From Vibrio barjaei (lineage in GTDB: Bacteria; Pseudomonadota; Gammaproteobacteria; Enterobacterales; Vibrionaceae), in NCBI RefSeq assembly GCF_001639065.2, contig NZ_LQXO02000003.1:124001-188000 (forward strand): 64,000 nt of DNA, given 5' to 3'. Below, in pieces: positions 51,658 through 62,211 of this stretch; positions within the stretch are counted from its first letter, which is position 1; every line of letters starts with the position of its first letter. Under the pieces are notes generated by a model. The model did no database searches. It was not told the DNA's origin and worked only from the letters and a program-made list of their open reading frames with translations. Position numbers and translations under genes: made by a program.

Positions 51658-54009
51658 ATGAAACCTATCAAAAACCTCGCTCAATATTATGTCGACTTGT
51701 TAGTAAAGCTCGGCATTGTTCGTTTTTCTATTCTTCTTGCATTGGCTTTGGTGGCATTAGCCGTTGTGGTTCAGGTGGGTATAACCCTTGTTTTAAATGG
51801 GCGTGTAGATGACATCGATATTGTCCGTTCGGTATTTTTCGGTCTGCTTATTACTCCGTGGGCTGTGTATTTTCTCTCTGTTGTTGTCGACCAGTTGGAA
51901 GAATCACGTCAGCGTCTCTCTAAGATGGTTTCCAAGCTAAAAGACATGCGTTCGCGTGACCAAGATTTGAACCACAAGCTGCAACAAAATATCCGCAAAC
52001 TCAATCAAGAGATTGAAGAGAGACAAAAAGCGGAGGAAGCGCGTGAAGAGGCGATGAAGGATCTAGAAAACGAGGTGTTTCAGCGTGAACGTACTCAACT
52101 AGAACTGGCTGAGCGAACCGCTTTACTGCGTTCATTTATTGATGCATCTCCAGACTTGATCTATTACCGCAATGCGGAAGGTGTCTTCTCTGGTTGTAAC
52201 CGGGCGATGGAAGAGTTGACTGGCCGAAAAGAAAAAGAACTGGTGGGCTTGACACCATGGGACGTTTACTCTGAAGAGATCGCTAAACAAGTTGTTGAAA
52301 CCGACCATAAAGTGATGGGTGATAACCAAGCACTGACGTATGAGCAGTGGCTAGAGTACCCAGATGGCAAGAAATGTTTCTATGAACTGCGTAAAGTGCC
52401 GTTCTATAGCAAAGATGGTAAGCACCTTGGGCTGGTTGGCTTTGGTCGTGATATCACCGAGCGTAAGCGTCATCAAGAGTCATTAGAGAAAGCGAGTCGA
52501 GACAAAACAACGTTTATTTCGACCATTAGTCATGAGCTGCGTACGCCGTTAAATGGCATCGTCGGTTTGAGCAGAATGTTGCTTGATAGCCATCTAAATA
52601 CTGAACAGCGTAAGCACATGCAAACTATTAACGTTAGTGCCATCACGCTGGGCCATATTTTTAATGACATAATTGATATGGATAAGTTCGATAGACGTAA
52701 GCTCGAACTTTTTCCTGAACCACTGAACTTTGAAGACTTTGTCACTGAACTTGAGAGCATTTCGGCTCTTATGGCTGAGCAGAAAGGGTTACGATTTGAT
52801 CTTGAGCGTTTAACGGATCTCCCAGAAGGTGTGGTAGTAGATGCGACGCGACTGCGTCAGGTGATTTGGAATCTGGTTAGCAACGCCATGAAATTCACCA
52901 AGCAGGGTGGCGTTGTGATGACCATCAGTGCTGATATTGAAGATAATTATGCTCATATCATTATTGAAGTTGAAGATACTGGGATAGGTATTCCTCAGCA
53001 TGAACTTGATAAGATCTTCGCTATGTATTATCAGGTGAAGTCAGGGAAAGACAATTTACATGCTGTGGGCACCGGAATTGGCCTCGCGGTTTCTAAGCAG
53101 CTGATCAAGATGATGGATGGCGACATCACGGTAGATAGTGAAGAAGGGTTTGGAAGTACATTTACGGTATCTATCAATGTCCCTTGTGCTGATAAACAAC
53201 AATTGGCTCCAGTAGAAGTGAAGCAACAAGGTAGCCTCAATATTTTCTTACTTGAAGATATTGAGTTGAACATTACGGTTGCACGTTCGCTGTTGGAAAG
53301 CTTGGGGCATACAGTCAGTGTTGCAATGACGGGCGAAGAAGCCATCGCGATGTTTAAGCCAGAAGAGTATGACCTTGCGTTGCTCGATATTCAGTTACCT
53401 GATATGACGGGCTTTGATGTTGCACAGAATTTTAGAGAGCACTACACGCAATTGCCTCCTTTGGTCGCTTTAACGGCGAATGTGCTAAAGGATAAGCAAG
53501 AGTACCTAACAAAAGGTATGGATGACGCTATCAGTAAGCCACTGAGTGTTAAAGCACTCACGGAAGTCATTAACAAGTTTGCTAGCGATGAAGAGTCTAC
53601 TGACGTTGAAGAAGCAACCGTAGTTGAGAAAACAGATATCAATGACGAACTGTTTAATCGACTATTAGATTTCGATATGTTGGACTCTTATGTTGATATT
53701 GTCGGCACCAAACCTGTGTACGATAGCATCACTATGTTCGAGCAAATGATGCCAGACTATCTCGAGATACTGGATTCGAACATGACTGCGAAAGATCAAT
53801 CCGGCATTGCCTCTGAAGCACATAAGATTAAAGGTGCTGCGGGGTCTATTGGCTTAAAACGCATTCAATCAGTTGCCCAGAAGGCTCAGTCTCCGGATAT
53901 GCCAGCATGGTGGGAGAACATTGAAGATTGGGTTGAAGAGATTAAAAACGAATATCACAATGATATTCAAGTACTTAAAATGTGGTTGGAAAGTAAGGAA
54001 TCAAAATGA
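51658..54009 (+). CDS. arcB: Tripartite sensor kinase ArcB
   Basis: 783 residues (E. coli 778). Two transmembrane helices near 20-45 and 58-78 enclose a very short periplasmic loop. A coiled coil (about 80-155) and a PAS domain (about 155-270) lead to the kinase with His292 (ISHELRTPLNG), a receiver with Asp577 (LLDIQLPDMTG) and an HPt domain with His722 (AHKIKGAAGS). It senses quinone redox state and phosphorylates ArcA. Its stop overlaps the next gene by 4 bp, unlike the stand-alone E. coli gene. Confidence 0.96.
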   Translation: MKPIKNLAQYYVDLLVKLGIVRFSILLALALVALAVVVQVGITLVLNGRVDDIDIVRSVFFGLLITPWAVYFLSVVVDQLEESRQRLSKMVSKLKDMRSRDQDLNHKLQQNIRKLNQEIEERQKAEEAREEAMKDLENEVFQRERTQLELAERTALLRSFIDASPDLIYYRNAEGVFSGCNRAMEELTGRKEKELVGLTPWDVYSEEIAKQVVETDHKVMGDNQALTYEQWLEYPDGKKCFYELRKVPFYSKDGKHLGLVGFGRDITERKRHQESLEKASRDKTTFISTISHELRTPLNGIVGLSRMLLDSHLNTEQRKHMQTINVSAITLGHIFNDIIDMDKFDRRKLELFPEPLNFEDFVTELESISALMAEQKGLRFDLERLTDLPEGVVVDATRLRQVIWNLVSNAMKFTKQGGVVMTISADIEDNYAHIIIEVEDTGIGIPQHELDKIFAMYYQVKSGKDNLHAVGTGIGLAVSKQLIKMMDGDITVDSEEGFGSTFTVSINVPCADKQQLAPVEVKQQGSLNIFLLEDIELNITVARSLLESLGHTVSVAMTGEEAIAMFKPEEYDLALLDIQLPDMTGFDVAQNFREHYTQLPPLVALTANVLKDKQEYLTKGMDDAISKPLSVKALTEVINKFASDEESTDVEEATVVEKTDINDELFNRLLDFDMLDSYVDIVGTKPVYDSITMFEQMMPDYLEILDSNMTAKDQSGIASEAHKIKGAAGSIGLKRIQSVAQKAQSPDMPAWWENIEDWVEEIKNEYHNDIQVLKMWLESKESK

Positions 54010-54476
54010 AGAAAATACTCACAGCACTAGCACTTTCTGCAGCTTTAGCCGGTTGTGCAACCTCTCCAGCGACAGACTCAAAAGTATGGATGACGGGAAA
54101 TACTGCTATGGTTGAGCAGCAGACTGTTCGTCTAGAGTCGAACCTTTGGATCGATATGATGCCAAAAATTGGTGAAACAACGGCACTGGTAAAAGAACAA
54201 ACCCTTCACGGCGCATTAAATCTAGTGACAGACACGCAGCTACCGGCGGATATGGACGTAGCTATGGTGGTATTGAAACAAGGCGATGTGTCTTGGGAGT
54301 TTGAAGGTGACGACTTTGAACTGAGAAATCACTCAGAGAATCAGTGGGAAGTGGCGTTTAACTGGCAGTTAGAAGTCAACATTACTAAGCCAGTAGATGT
54401 TGCTGTGCAGCTGGTTGGTGGTGACAAACAAACTTGGGTCGTCAACAAACAAGTGAATGTGGATACGGTGTATTGA
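54006..54476 (+). CDS. Unknown lipoprotein translationally coupled to arcB
   Basis: 156 residues. The signal peptide ends in the lipobox LAGC (Cys17); Ala and Thr follow, so sorting to the outer membrane is expected. The mature part is acidic and likely beta-rich, without a domain I recognise. The ATG overlaps the arcB stop (ATGA). A strong bidirectional terminator follows, so the gene is cotranscribed with arcB. A link to Arc signalling is only suggested by position. Confidence 0.85.
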   Translation: MKKILTALALSAALAGCATSPATDSKVWMTGNTAMVEQQTVRLESNLWIDMMPKIGETTALVKEQTLHGALNLVTDTQLPADMDVAMVVLKQGDVSWEFEGDDFELRNHSENQWEVAFNWQLEVNITKPVDVAVQLVGGDKQTWVVNKQVNVDTVY

Positions 54477-54501
54477 TTGACGCCGAATCGATTACATTAA
54501 A

Positions 54502-54528
54502 AAAAGGGACGCATAGTGCGTCCCTTTT
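54502..54528. terminator. Bidirectional terminator between the arcB operon and arcA
   Basis: AAAAGGGACGCA and TGCGTCCCTTTT form a perfect 12-bp stem with loop TAG. A and T tracts on both sides serve both convergent units. Confidence 0.92.
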
Positions 54529-54547
54529 GCTATTCATTAGAAGATGG

Positions 54548-55264
54548 TTACTCTTCTAGATCGCCACAGAAGCGATAGCCTTCACCGTGGATAGTTGCGA
54601 TGATTTCTGGAGTACCAGAAACCGACTCAAAGTGCTTACGGATACGACGAATCGTTACATCTACAGTGCGGTCGTGTGGCTTAAGCTCACGACCAGTCAT
54701 CTTCTTAAGAAGATCGGCGCGAGTTTGAATCTTACCTGGGTTCTCACAGAAGTGCAGCAGAGCACGGAACTCTGAACGAGGTAGCTTGTAGCCATCGCCA
54801 CTTGGGCTAACTAGTGAACGACTATTGATATCAAGAACCCAACCGTTGAACTCATATTTCTCAACGCTGCGTTTTTCTTCAGTAGCGGCACTTGTGCTCA
54901 TTGAACGAGTTAACAGGTTACGTGCACGGATAGTCAATTCACGAGGGTTGAATGGCTTAGTGATGTAATCATCAGCGCCAATCTCTAAACCTAGAATTTT
55001 ATCAACTTCGTTGTCACGACCAGTCAAGAACATTAATGCTACATTTGCTTGCTCACGAAGTTCACGAGCTAGTAGTAAACCGTTTTTACCAGGAAGATTG
55101 ATATCCATGATAACAAGGTTTACAGAGTTCTCAGACATGACTTGGTGCATTTCCTGACCGTCGCTGGCCTCGAATACAGCATATCCTTCTGCTTCAAAAA
55201 TGCTTTTAAGGGTGTTACGGGTTACTTGCTCATCTTCAACAATAAGAATCTGCGGGCTTTGCAT
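54548..55264 (-). CDS. arcA: Response regulator ArcA
   Basis: 238 residues, OmpR family. The receiver has Asp54 ([11 protein letters not shown]) and the conserved Lys in [10 protein letters not shown]; the C-terminal winged helix ends [13 protein letters not shown]. Phosphorylated by ArcB, it represses respiratory and TCA genes when oxygen is low. It lies convergent to arcB only 538 bp from its stop, whereas the two genes are unlinked in E. coli. A promoter and an FNR box are visible upstream. Confidence 0.98.
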   Translation of the reverse strand: MQSPQILIVEDEQVTRNTLKSIFEAEGYAVFEASDGQEMHQVMSENSVNLVIMDINLPGKNGLLLARELREQANVALMFLTGRDNEVDKILGLEIGADDYITKPFNPRELTIRARNLLTRSMSTSAATEEKRSVEKYEFNGWVLDINSRSLVSPSGDGYKLPRSEFRALLHFCENPGKIQTRADLLKKMTGRELKPHDRTVDVTIRRIRKHFESVSGTPEIIATIHGEGYRFCGDLEE

Positions 55265-55466
55265 CGGCGGTACCTAATTTAAACTTGTGATAATTCTGTC
55301 GCTAGTAGAATAAATTCTAGGCAAAAAGTTAACATATAGGTAATGTTTCTTAGATGTTTACTCAAAATCGTAGAAACAGTTACAGGTTAAGTCGCCTTCC
55401 GTGATGTTGCCAAAAAAACGAGAAATCCCTTAAATCTCTTATTATTCTGCTATGTCATTGAGGCGA

Positions 55467-55495
55467 ATTCTATAATGTTAACAGCATGCTAACAA
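55467..55495 (-). promoter_or_regulatory. Candidate sigma70 promoter of arcA
   Basis: Minus-strand TTGTTA (55495-55490), 17-nt spacer, TAGAAT (55472-55467). A start near 55460 gives a leader of about 195 nt before the arcA ATG. The rest of the 55265-55593 gap holds no gene. Confidence 0.6.
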
Positions 55496-55523
55496 TGGTC
55501 AAATGTTAATTCCATGCACTTTG

Positions 55524-55537
55524 TTGATTTAAATCAA
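55524..55537. promoter_or_regulatory. Perfect FNR box between arcA and the DUF3293 gene
   Basis: TTGATTTAAATCAA matches the FNR consensus TTGAT-N4-ATCAA exactly. Its centre is about 70.5 bp upstream of the predicted arcA start (a class I distance). It is also 41.5 bp from a position (55572) with a fair -10 (AATAGT, 55560-55565) on the plus strand. FNR activation of arcA is known in E. coli. Confidence 0.8.
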
Positions 55538-55593
55538 TAGCGCCTTTGTAACAAATATTAATAGTATTGGGCAAATACAACAATTTAGATAAT

Positions 55594-55983
55594 ATGAGTA
55601 TTGATGCACACTTGTGGCGTGCCTATTCAGAAATTTGCATAGAATTTATCACTGAATGGGACAGCGAAAATTACGTGATCATAACGGCTTGGAACCCACA
55701 GAGCCGGAAACTGTCTAACGAACTAAATTGCATAAAAAACCTCAACTTAGAGCAAAGGCTCAAAACCTATAGCTACCAAAATGTTAAGGTGGGGAACCCG
55801 AGTTTCAGCTGGGTTGAAGACAGCTTTGCGGTAGAAATGACTTTAGCGCAAGGCTGTGAGTTAGCGCAAAAATACCAGCAAAATGCCATTTATTGGGTAG
55901 AAAATGGTGTACTGTTTTTGGTCTCCTGTGATGAGAGTCAAACGCAAAAAAAATTAGGCCGATTGGGTGATTTCTTACGTTAA
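55594..55983 (+). CDS. DUF3293-family protein
   Basis: 129 residues from the ATG at 55594; a TTG at 55567 would add nine residues, and neither has a convincing Shine-Dalgarno. DUF3293 features include YVIITAWNPQSRKLSNELN near the start and EDSFAVEMTLAQGCELAQKYQQNAIYWVENGVLFLV toward the end, read here as adjoining blocks. No signal peptide or membrane segment. Function unknown. The upstream FNR box raises the possibility of anaerobic control. Confidence 0.78.
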   Translation: MSIDAHLWRAYSEICIEFITEWDSENYVIITAWNPQSRKLSNELNCIKNLNLEQRLKTYSYQNVKVGNPSFSWVEDSFAVEMTLAQGCELAQKYQQNAIYWVENGVLFLVSCDESQTQKKLGRLGDFLR

Positions 55984-56082
55984 CAGAAAAAATTACCGGG
56001 TAGGCGATAAAGGGTTTTAATTTAATGCTCCCTAAAGACTTGCTGCTAGCATGGCTATTGAGCAAAAAATCACGGAGGAAAA

Positions 56083-56565
56083 ATGAGAGATATCACACCT
56101 GATATTTGTGACCAACACGAAGATAAAGTTATGTTGCTGAATTTGCCACTGCAAAATTTCGGGCAACGTGCTGCGTTCTGGGGAGAGATTGTAACGGTAC
56201 GCTGTTACCACGATAACTCAATGGTGCGCGAAGTGTTAGGGCAAAATGGTACAGGCAAAGTACTCTTTGTTGACGGTAATGGTTCCTGTGCCAAAGCACT
56301 GCTTGGAGACCAGCTCGCGATTATGGCAATAGAAAACGGATGGGAAGGCGTGATTGTGAATGGCGCAGTCCGTGACGTGGCGACTATGGCGGAAATGGAT
56401 CTGGGAGTGAAAGCGCTAGCGGCATGTCCTTTCAAAACAGAAAAACGCGGAGCAGGTCAAATCAACGTCACATTGACGATGAACAACCAAATCGTTCAAC
56501 CCGGGCATTACGTTTATTCTGATTGGAATGGGGTGTTGATCGCTAAAGAAGCATTAGAGTTTTAA
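56083..56565 (+). CDS. rraA: Ribonuclease E activity regulator RraA
   Basis: 160 residues (E. coli 161). It binds RNase E and inhibits RNA decay. The ring-forming fold motifs [15 protein letters not shown] and [14 protein letters not shown] are conserved; it was once annotated MenG. GGAGG is placed well before the ATG. It is convergent with the following outer-membrane protein gene, with only 29 bp between the stops and no clear terminator. Confidence 0.95.
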   Translation: MRDITPDICDQHEDKVMLLNLPLQNFGQRAAFWGEIVTVRCYHDNSMVREVLGQNGTGKVLFVDGNGSCAKALLGDQLAIMAIENGWEGVIVNGAVRDVATMAEMDLGVKALAACPFKTEKRGAGQINVTLTMNNQIVQPGHYVYSDWNGVLIAKEALEF

Positions 56566-56594
56566 AGCGTAATCATGCTTGAACTGATGCACAG

Positions 56595-57068
56595 TTAAAA
56601 ACGGAAGCCTAGACCCACTTCAACGCCTTGTTGTATCTTCTCAAAATCGAAGGTGGCGTGAACGTCTAGGTTTTCGGTTAATCTCATCCTACTTGATATT
56701 TCCGCAGCCATTGCGCCTTGTCTTTCGTTATTCTCCTCATATTGGTAGCCACGAAGTGTACTTTTTACCGAGATACGGTCAGAAACATTGTAGCTAACAC
56801 CACTCAAAAATCCTTGGTCTATCGACTCGTGCGAATTATTCAATCGAGCTCCGATGTAAACATCTAACGAGTCAAAGATGGAATAGGAATAGCCGCTATC
56901 AATATTCCAAGTATCGAAAGAGTCACTGCTACCCAGCTTAGTGCCTGAAGAAAGAAAGAAGTTATGAGGGGAGGCGTCATGCTGCGAAGGCAGCGCAGGT
57001 AAGTCTACCGCGAGGGACATTCCCGAGAACAATAGCAAGGGTAAAGCGTAAAAAGACACTGCTTTCAT
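56595..57068 (-). CDS. Small outer-membrane beta-barrel protein, unknown
   Basis: 157 residues with a signal peptide (about 1-20, ending SLA). The mature chain shows alternating strand patterns such as YSIFDSLDVYIGARLNN and MRLTENLDVHATFDF and ends GLGFRF with terminal Phe, consistent with a small outer-membrane barrel. AAGGAG precedes the ATG. It is divergent from the thr operon and lies beside rraA. No orthologue with known function recognised. Confidence 0.7.
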   Translation of the reverse strand: MKAVSFYALPLLLFSGMSLAVDLPALPSQHDASPHNFFLSSGTKLGSSDSFDTWNIDSGYSYSIFDSLDVYIGARLNNSHESIDQGFLSGVSYNVSDRISVKSTLRGYQYEENNERQGAMAAEISSRMRLTENLDVHATFDFEKIQQGVEVGLGFRF

Positions 57069-57262
57069 AGCACCACTCCTTGGTTATTGTTTTTATAGTT
57101 TATTGACTTCTAATTAAAGCACATAAACTAAGCAAAAAGTTGTAAATCTATATAGCAATTGGTTATTAATAAAGATCCTAACTGAATAAGTTATCTGCAA
57201 TTATCAATTTCTATGCGTCTGAGAAAAAAACGCTGCTAAAGCAACAAAAGTACATTTTTTGA

Positions 57263-57291
57263 TTGACTCAGCTACAACAAATGGGTTAAAC
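57263..57291 (+). promoter_or_regulatory. Candidate promoter of the thr operon
   Basis: TTGACT (57263-57268), 17-nt spacer, TTAAAC (57286-57291). The -10 is weak, but a start near 57298 would place the leader peptide about 30 nt into the transcript. The remaining gap 57069-57262 is AT-rich and shows no gene. Confidence 0.45.
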
Positions 57292-57329
57292 GTATGGGTA
57301 AGCACATAAGAGATTTTTAAGAAGACCCT

Positions 57330-57407
57330 ATGTTTAGTTGCCAGCACGTAGTAATGACCACCACGATTATTATTACCGACATTACCAATGTTGGGGCGGG
57401 CTGGTAG
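57330..57407 (+). CDS. thrL: Threonine operon leader peptide ThrL
   Basis: A 25-codon ORF starting MFSCQHVV, with a second in-frame ATG at 57354 and ending VGAGW. Its core MTTTIIITDIT has five Thr and four Ile codons within ten, the amino acids whose shortage should stall ribosomes. AAGAAG (57319-57324) precedes the first ATG, while the inner ATG lacks a ribosome site. The ORF ends 19 nt before the terminator stem, the layout of a transcription attenuator. Confidence 0.88.
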   Translation: MFSCQHVVMTTTIIITDITNVGAGW

Positions 57408-57426
57408 ACGGAAGAAATTCAAAAAC

Positions 57427-57461
57427 AAGGCCTGTATCCCCAAGATACGGGCCTTTTTTTT
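57427..57461 (+). terminator. Thr operon attenuator
   Basis: AAGGCCTGTATC pairs along 12 positions (one G-T) with GATACGGGCCTT around a 5-nt loop, followed by eight T. It sits between thrL and thrA and should end transcription when threonine and isoleucine are plentiful. Confidence 0.92.
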
Positions 57462-57490
57462 ACCTGTTTTGAGTATTTCGGGAGGAAAGG

Positions 57491-59950
57491 ATGCGAGTAC
57501 TAAAATTTGGAGGTTCATCATTAGCTGATGCAGACCGCTTTTTAAGAGCAGCGGACATCATCGCTAATAATGCCCAGCAAGAAGATTTGGCAGTGGTGCT
57601 ATCGGCACCGGGTAAAACGACAAACAAACTTGTCGCCGTTATTGAAACTGCTCTAAAAAACAATGAAGTTGAGTTGCAGATTTCAGAGCTTGAAACATCA
57701 TTCAACGAACTATTTTCTAATATCGCTGCTGTACTCCCGAATATTGAGCGCACAGATTTTGACAACCAAGTCAAAACATCGTTATTCCAATTACATCAAT
57801 TTGTCCACGGTATCCGATTACTCGGAACTTGCCCAGACCACGTGAATGCTCGCATTATCTCAAAAGGTGAGCGAATCTCGATTCAACTTATGAAAGCTGT
57901 ACTGCAAGCTAAGGGTCAAGCTGCGGATCTTATTGATCCAGTTAAGTACCTTTTTGCTCAAGGTGATCATTTAGAAGCGATGGTGGATGTGGAAGTATCA
58001 ACACAAAACTTCCAAGCTAACCCATTGGCTGAAGGTGTCGTGCATATTATGCCAGGCTTTACTGCTGGCAACGCTAAGGGTGAATTGGTTACGCTTGGTC
58101 GTAACGGTTCTGACTATTCTGCGGCGGTATTAGCGGCGTGCTTGCGTGCTGATTGTTGTGAAATTTGGACGGATGTTGATGGGGTTTACAACTGTGACCC
58201 TCGCCTGGTTGATGATGCTCGCCTTCTCAAGTCACTGAGCTATCAAGAAGCGATGGAGCTTTCTTATTTTGGTGCTTCGGTTCTACACCCAAAAACAATT
58301 GCCCCTATCGCTCAGTTCCATATTCCATGCCTCATCAAAAACTCATTTAACCCACAAGGGGCTGGTACCTTGATTGGTCAAGATACTGGTGAAGACAATT
58401 TACCAATCAAAGGTATCACGACACTGTCTAACCTTATCATGGTGAACGTATCTGGCCCTGGCATGAAAGGCATGGTGGGGATGGCGAGTCGTGTTTTTGG
58501 CGCTATGTCATCAGCGGGTGTGTCCATCGTTCTTATTACTCAGTCATCTTCAGAATACAGCATCAGTTTCTGTATTGAAGAAGAAGACAAGCTCGATGCG
58601 GAGCGAGCATTGCGCGAAGCCTTTGAGCTGGAACTTAAAAACGGCTTGCTAGAGCCTGTTGAGTTTATGGATGATGTCGCGATCGTGACACTAGTGGGCG
58701 ATGGTATGCGCACGTCCCGCGGTGTCGCTTCTCAGTTCTTCTCATCACTGGCAGAAGTTAACGTCAATATTGTCGCTATCGCACAGGGTTCCTCTGAGCG
58801 CGCGATCTCAGCGGTAATCCCAGAAGACAAAATATCTGAAGCCATCAAAGCGTGTCATGAAAATCTTTTCAATTCTAAGCACTTCCTAGATGTGTTTGTC
58901 GTTGGGGTTGGCGGTGTTGGTGGTGAACTGGTGGACCAGATTCAGCGTCAGCAAGTCAAACTGGCAGAGAAAGGCATCATTATCCGCGTATGCGGTCTGG
59001 CAAACAGTAAGGGTGTCTTGCTAGATGGCAAAGGACTTCCTCTCGACCAATGGCGCGATCGTATGGGCGATGTAAGTGAGAAGTTCTCGGTGGCAGGCTT
59101 AGCCGCACTGGTTCAGCGTAATCACATTATTAACCCAGTGTTAGTTGATTGTACTTCTAGTGAAGACATTGCCAATCAATATACCGAGTTTTTGGCTGCT
59201 GGTTTCCATGTCGTTACGCCAAACAAAAAGGCCAACACTGCGAGCATGTCTTACTACCACCAACTACGTGATGTCGCTCGTAACTCTCGTCGTAAGCTAA
59301 TGTATGAGACAACTGTAGGGGCAGGTCTGCCAGTTATTGAGAACTTACAGAACCTGATAGCAGCGGGTGATGAGCTAGAAAAATTCAACGGTATTCTATC
59401 GGGTTCGTTATCTTTTATTTTCGGTAAGTTAGACGAAGGGTTAACGCTGAGCCAAGCAACTAACGTCGCTAAAGATAAAGGTTTCACTGAGCCAGATCCA
59501 CGTGATGATCTATCGGGTATGGACGTAGCGCGTAAACTGCTCATCTTAGCTCGTGAAGCGGGTATGGCACTTGAGCTTGAAGATGTCGAAGTTGACCAAG
59601 CGTTGCCACCAGGTTTTGATGATTCAGGTTCAGTAGATGAGTTTATGGCTCGTCTGCCTGAAGCGGATGCTTACTTCAGCCAACTGTCAGCGGACGCTGC
59701 CAAAGAAGGCAAAGTGCTGCGCTACGTGGGCGAAATCGCAGATGGTAAGTGTCGTGTACGCATTGCTGCTGTGGATGAAAACGACCCTATGTTCAAGATT
59801 AAAGATGGTGAGAACGCACTGGCATTTTACAGTCGTTATTATCAGCCAATTCCACTGGTATTACGTGGTTATGGCGCGGGTACAGAAGTGACCGCAGCAG
59901 GCGTGTTCTCTGACGTGATGCGTACATTAGGCTGGAAACTAGGAGTGTAA
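57491..59950 (+). CDS. thrA: Bifunctional aspartokinase I / homoserine dehydrogenase I
   Basis: 819 residues (E. coli 820). The N-terminal aspartokinase starts [16 protein letters not shown]; two ACT regulatory domains occupy the middle; the homoserine dehydrogenase begins with the NAD(P) loop GVGGVGG at 472-478. It catalyses the first and third steps from aspartate to threonine and is expected to be inhibited by threonine. GGAGG precedes the ATG. thrB starts one base after its stop. Confidence 0.98.
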   Translation: MRVLKFGGSSLADADRFLRAADIIANNAQQEDLAVVLSAPGKTTNKLVAVIETALKNNEVELQISELETSFNELFSNIAAVLPNIERTDFDNQVKTSLFQLHQFVHGIRLLGTCPDHVNARIISKGERISIQLMKAVLQAKGQAADLIDPVKYLFAQGDHLEAMVDVEVSTQNFQANPLAEGVVHIMPGFTAGNAKGELVTLGRNGSDYSAAVLAACLRADCCEIWTDVDGVYNCDPRLVDDARLLKSLSYQEAMELSYFGASVLHPKTIAPIAQFHIPCLIKNSFNPQGAGTLIGQDTGEDNLPIKGITTLSNLIMVNVSGPGMKGMVGMASRVFGAMSSAGVSIVLITQSSSEYSISFCIEEEDKLDAERALREAFELELKNGLLEPVEFMDDVAIVTLVGDGMRTSRGVASQFFSSLAEVNVNIVAIAQGSSERAISAVIPEDKISEAIKACHENLFNSKHFLDVFVVGVGGVGGELVDQIQRQQVKLAEKGIIIRVCGLANSKGVLLDGKGLPLDQWRDRMGDVSEKFSVAGLAALVQRNHIINPVLVDCTSSEDIANQYTEFLAAGFHVVTPNKKANTASMSYYHQLRDVARNSRRKLMYETTVGAGLPVIENLQNLIAAGDELEKFNGILSGSLSFIFGKLDEGLTLSQATNVAKDKGFTEPDPRDDLSGMDVARKLLILAREAGMALELEDVEVDQALPPGFDDSGSVDEFMARLPEADAYFSQLSADAAKEGKVLRYVGEIADGKCRVRIAAVDENDPMFKIKDGENALAFYSRYYQPIPLVLRGYGAGTEVTAAGVFSDVMRTLGWKLGV

Positions 59951-59951
59951 G

Positions 59952-60914
59952 ATGAGTGATAGCGTTGTCGTTTATGCTCCGGCCTCTATTGGTAACGTGA
60001 GTGTTGGCTTTGATGTATTGGGTGCGGCAGTCTCTCCGATAGATGGCACTCTACTTGGCGATTGCGTTGAGGTTAAGCTAGGTGATAAACCTTTTGACCT
60101 AGCAACGAAAGGCAGCTTTGTTGATAAGCTGCCCGCTAACCCACAAGAGAATATTGTTTACGATTGCTGGAAAGTGTACGCCCGTGAATTAGATAAGAAA
60201 GGGCTAGCCCTTAAACCTGTGTTTATGACACTTGAGAAGAACATGCCGATCGGTTCTGGCTTAGGTTCAAGTGCTTGTTCTATCGTTGCGGCGCTAGACG
60301 CTTTGAACCAATTTCATGGTAATCCATTAAATGAGACCGAGTTACTGGCTCTAATGGGAGAAATGGAAGGGCAAATTTCTGGTGGCATCCATTACGACAA
60401 TGTGGCACCTTGCTATTTAGGCGGTGTGCAACTGATGCTGGAAGAACTTGGTATTATTAGCCAAGAAGTGCCTTGTTTTGATGATTGGTATTGGGTGATG
60501 GCGTATCCGGGCATTAAAGTGTCGACGGCAGAAGCGCGTGAAATTTTACCTTCTCAATATCGTCGTCAAGACATCATTGCTCATGGTCGTCATCTAGCAG
60601 GGTTTATCCATGCATGTCATTCTAATCAGCCTGAATTGGCAGCAAAGATGATCAAAGATGTCATTGCGGAACCATACCGTGCTAAGTTGCTACCTGGCTT
60701 TAGTCAAGCGCGTGAATACGCGGCAACAGCGGGGGCTTTGGCAACTGGAATTTCAGGTAGTGGCCCAACGCTGTTCAGCATCTGTAAAGAAAAAGATGTG
60801 GCAGAGCGAGTGGCTCGCTGGCTAGAAGAAAATTATGTACAAAATAACGAAGGATTCGTGCACGTTTGTCGTTTAGACAAGCAAGGTTCGAAAGTAACAG
60901 GAAGTGAGCTATGA
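59952..60914 (+). CDS. thrB: Homoserine kinase ThrB
   Basis: 320 residues, GHMP kinase family. The N-terminal [16 protein letters not shown], the ATP loop [12 protein letters not shown] and the C-terminal [11 protein letters not shown] are the three family motifs. It phosphorylates homoserine for ThrC. It is one base from thrA and overlaps thrC by ATGA, so the operon is tightly coupled. Confidence 0.98.
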   Translation: MSDSVVVYAPASIGNVSVGFDVLGAAVSPIDGTLLGDCVEVKLGDKPFDLATKGSFVDKLPANPQENIVYDCWKVYARELDKKGLALKPVFMTLEKNMPIGSGLGSSACSIVAALDALNQFHGNPLNETELLALMGEMEGQISGGIHYDNVAPCYLGGVQLMLEELGIISQEVPCFDDWYWVMAYPGIKVSTAEAREILPSQYRRQDIIAHGRHLAGFIHACHSNQPELAAKMIKDVIAEPYRAKLLPGFSQAREYAATAGALATGISGSGPTLFSICKEKDVAERVARWLEENYVQNNEGFVHVCRLDKQGSKVTGSEL

Positions 60915-62191
60915 AGCTTTACAACATCAAAGAAAATGACGAGCAAGTCTCGTTTGGCCAAGCTGTCCGTCAAGGCTTAGGTCGCAACCAAGGTCTATTT
61001 TTCCCATCTGAACTGCCTAAGTTCGATGACGTAGATGCTTTATTGGCTGAAGATTTTGTGTCACGCAGTGCAAAGATACTCTCTGCGCTAATTGGCGATG
61101 AGTTGCCTGCAGAGAAGGTTAGCGAATTAGTGGACAATGCGTTCCAGTTTCCGGCCCCAATCAAGCAAGTAAAAGATGGTGTGTACGCCCTAGAGCTTTT
61201 CCACGGTCCAACGCTGGCATTTAAAGATTTTGGAGGCCGTTTTATGGCTCAGTCTTTAGCCGCGATTTCTGATGGTGGCAAAATCACTATTTTGACAGCA
61301 ACGTCAGGTGATACTGGTGCGGCAGTCGCTCACGCTTTCTATGGTATGGAAGACATCAATGTCGTGATTCTTTACCCGAAAGGTAAAATCAGTCCACTTC
61401 AGGAAAAGCTGTTCTGTACGTTAGGCAAAAACATTCACACAGTTGCCATTGATGGTGACTTTGATGCCTGTCAAGCGCTTGTGAAACAGGCATTTGATGA
61501 TGCGGCATTGCGTGAAGAAATTGGATTAAACTCAGCAAACTCAATCAACATCAGTCGTTTGATGGCGCAAATTTGCTACTACTTCGAAGCGGCGGCTCAA
61601 CTAAGCAAAGAGCAGCGCGAAAACCTCGTAGTATCGGTACCAAGCGGTAACTTCGGTAACTTAACGGCTGGCCTGCTTGCGAAAGCGCTTGGATTGCCTA
61701 TTAAGCGCTTTATCGCGGCAACCAATGCGAATGATACTGTCCCACGTTACTTAGAAACAGGCGAGTGGGCTCCAAAACCGACGGTGGCAACAACATCAAA
61801 TGCGATGGATGTCAGTCAGCCAAACAATTGGCCGCGTATCGAAGAACTCTGCCGCCTTAAAGGTTGGGGGTTGGACACGCTAGGCAAAGGGGCGGTTTCT
61901 GATGAGCAAAGTGCGGGGTCGGTTCGTGATCTCAATGCTCTAGGCTACTTATGTGAACCTCATGGTGCGATTGCTTACCGAGTACTTGAAGAGCAGTTGC
62001 AACCGGGTGAAACGGGCTTGTTCTTGTGTACAGCACATCCTGCTAAGTTTAAGGAAGTGGTTGATGATATCTTAGGCTCTGACATTGAGCTGCCTGGACC
62101 GTTGGCTAAACACGCGGCAATGGATCTGTTATCTGAAGACTTAGCTAATGACTTTGAGGCACTAAAAGCGGTGTTACGTCGAGTCCAATAG
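60911..62191 (+). CDS. thrC: Threonine synthase ThrC
   Basis: 426 residues (E. coli 428), a PLP fold-type II enzyme converting phosphohomoserine to threonine. The PLP lysine is Lys105 in [10 protein letters not shown], the [15 protein letters not shown] and [11 protein letters not shown] loops bind substrate and cofactor phosphate. It starts by overlapping thrB (ATGA) and ends with a large terminator. Confidence 0.98.
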   Translation: MKLYNIKENDEQVSFGQAVRQGLGRNQGLFFPSELPKFDDVDALLAEDFVSRSAKILSALIGDELPAEKVSELVDNAFQFPAPIKQVKDGVYALELFHGPTLAFKDFGGRFMAQSLAAISDGGKITILTATSGDTGAAVAHAFYGMEDINVVILYPKGKISPLQEKLFCTLGKNIHTVAIDGDFDACQALVKQAFDDAALREEIGLNSANSINISRLMAQICYYFEAAAQLSKEQRENLVVSVPSGNFGNLTAGLLAKALGLPIKRFIAATNANDTVPRYLETGEWAPKPTVATTSNAMDVSQPNNWPRIEELCRLKGWGLDTLGKGAVSDEQSAGSVRDLNALGYLCEPHGAIAYRVLEEQLQPGETGLFLCTAHPAKFKEVVDDILGSDIELPGPLAKHAAMDLLSEDLANDFEALKAVLRRVQ

Positions 62192-62211
62192 CTCTAAATG
62201 ACACTAATCGC

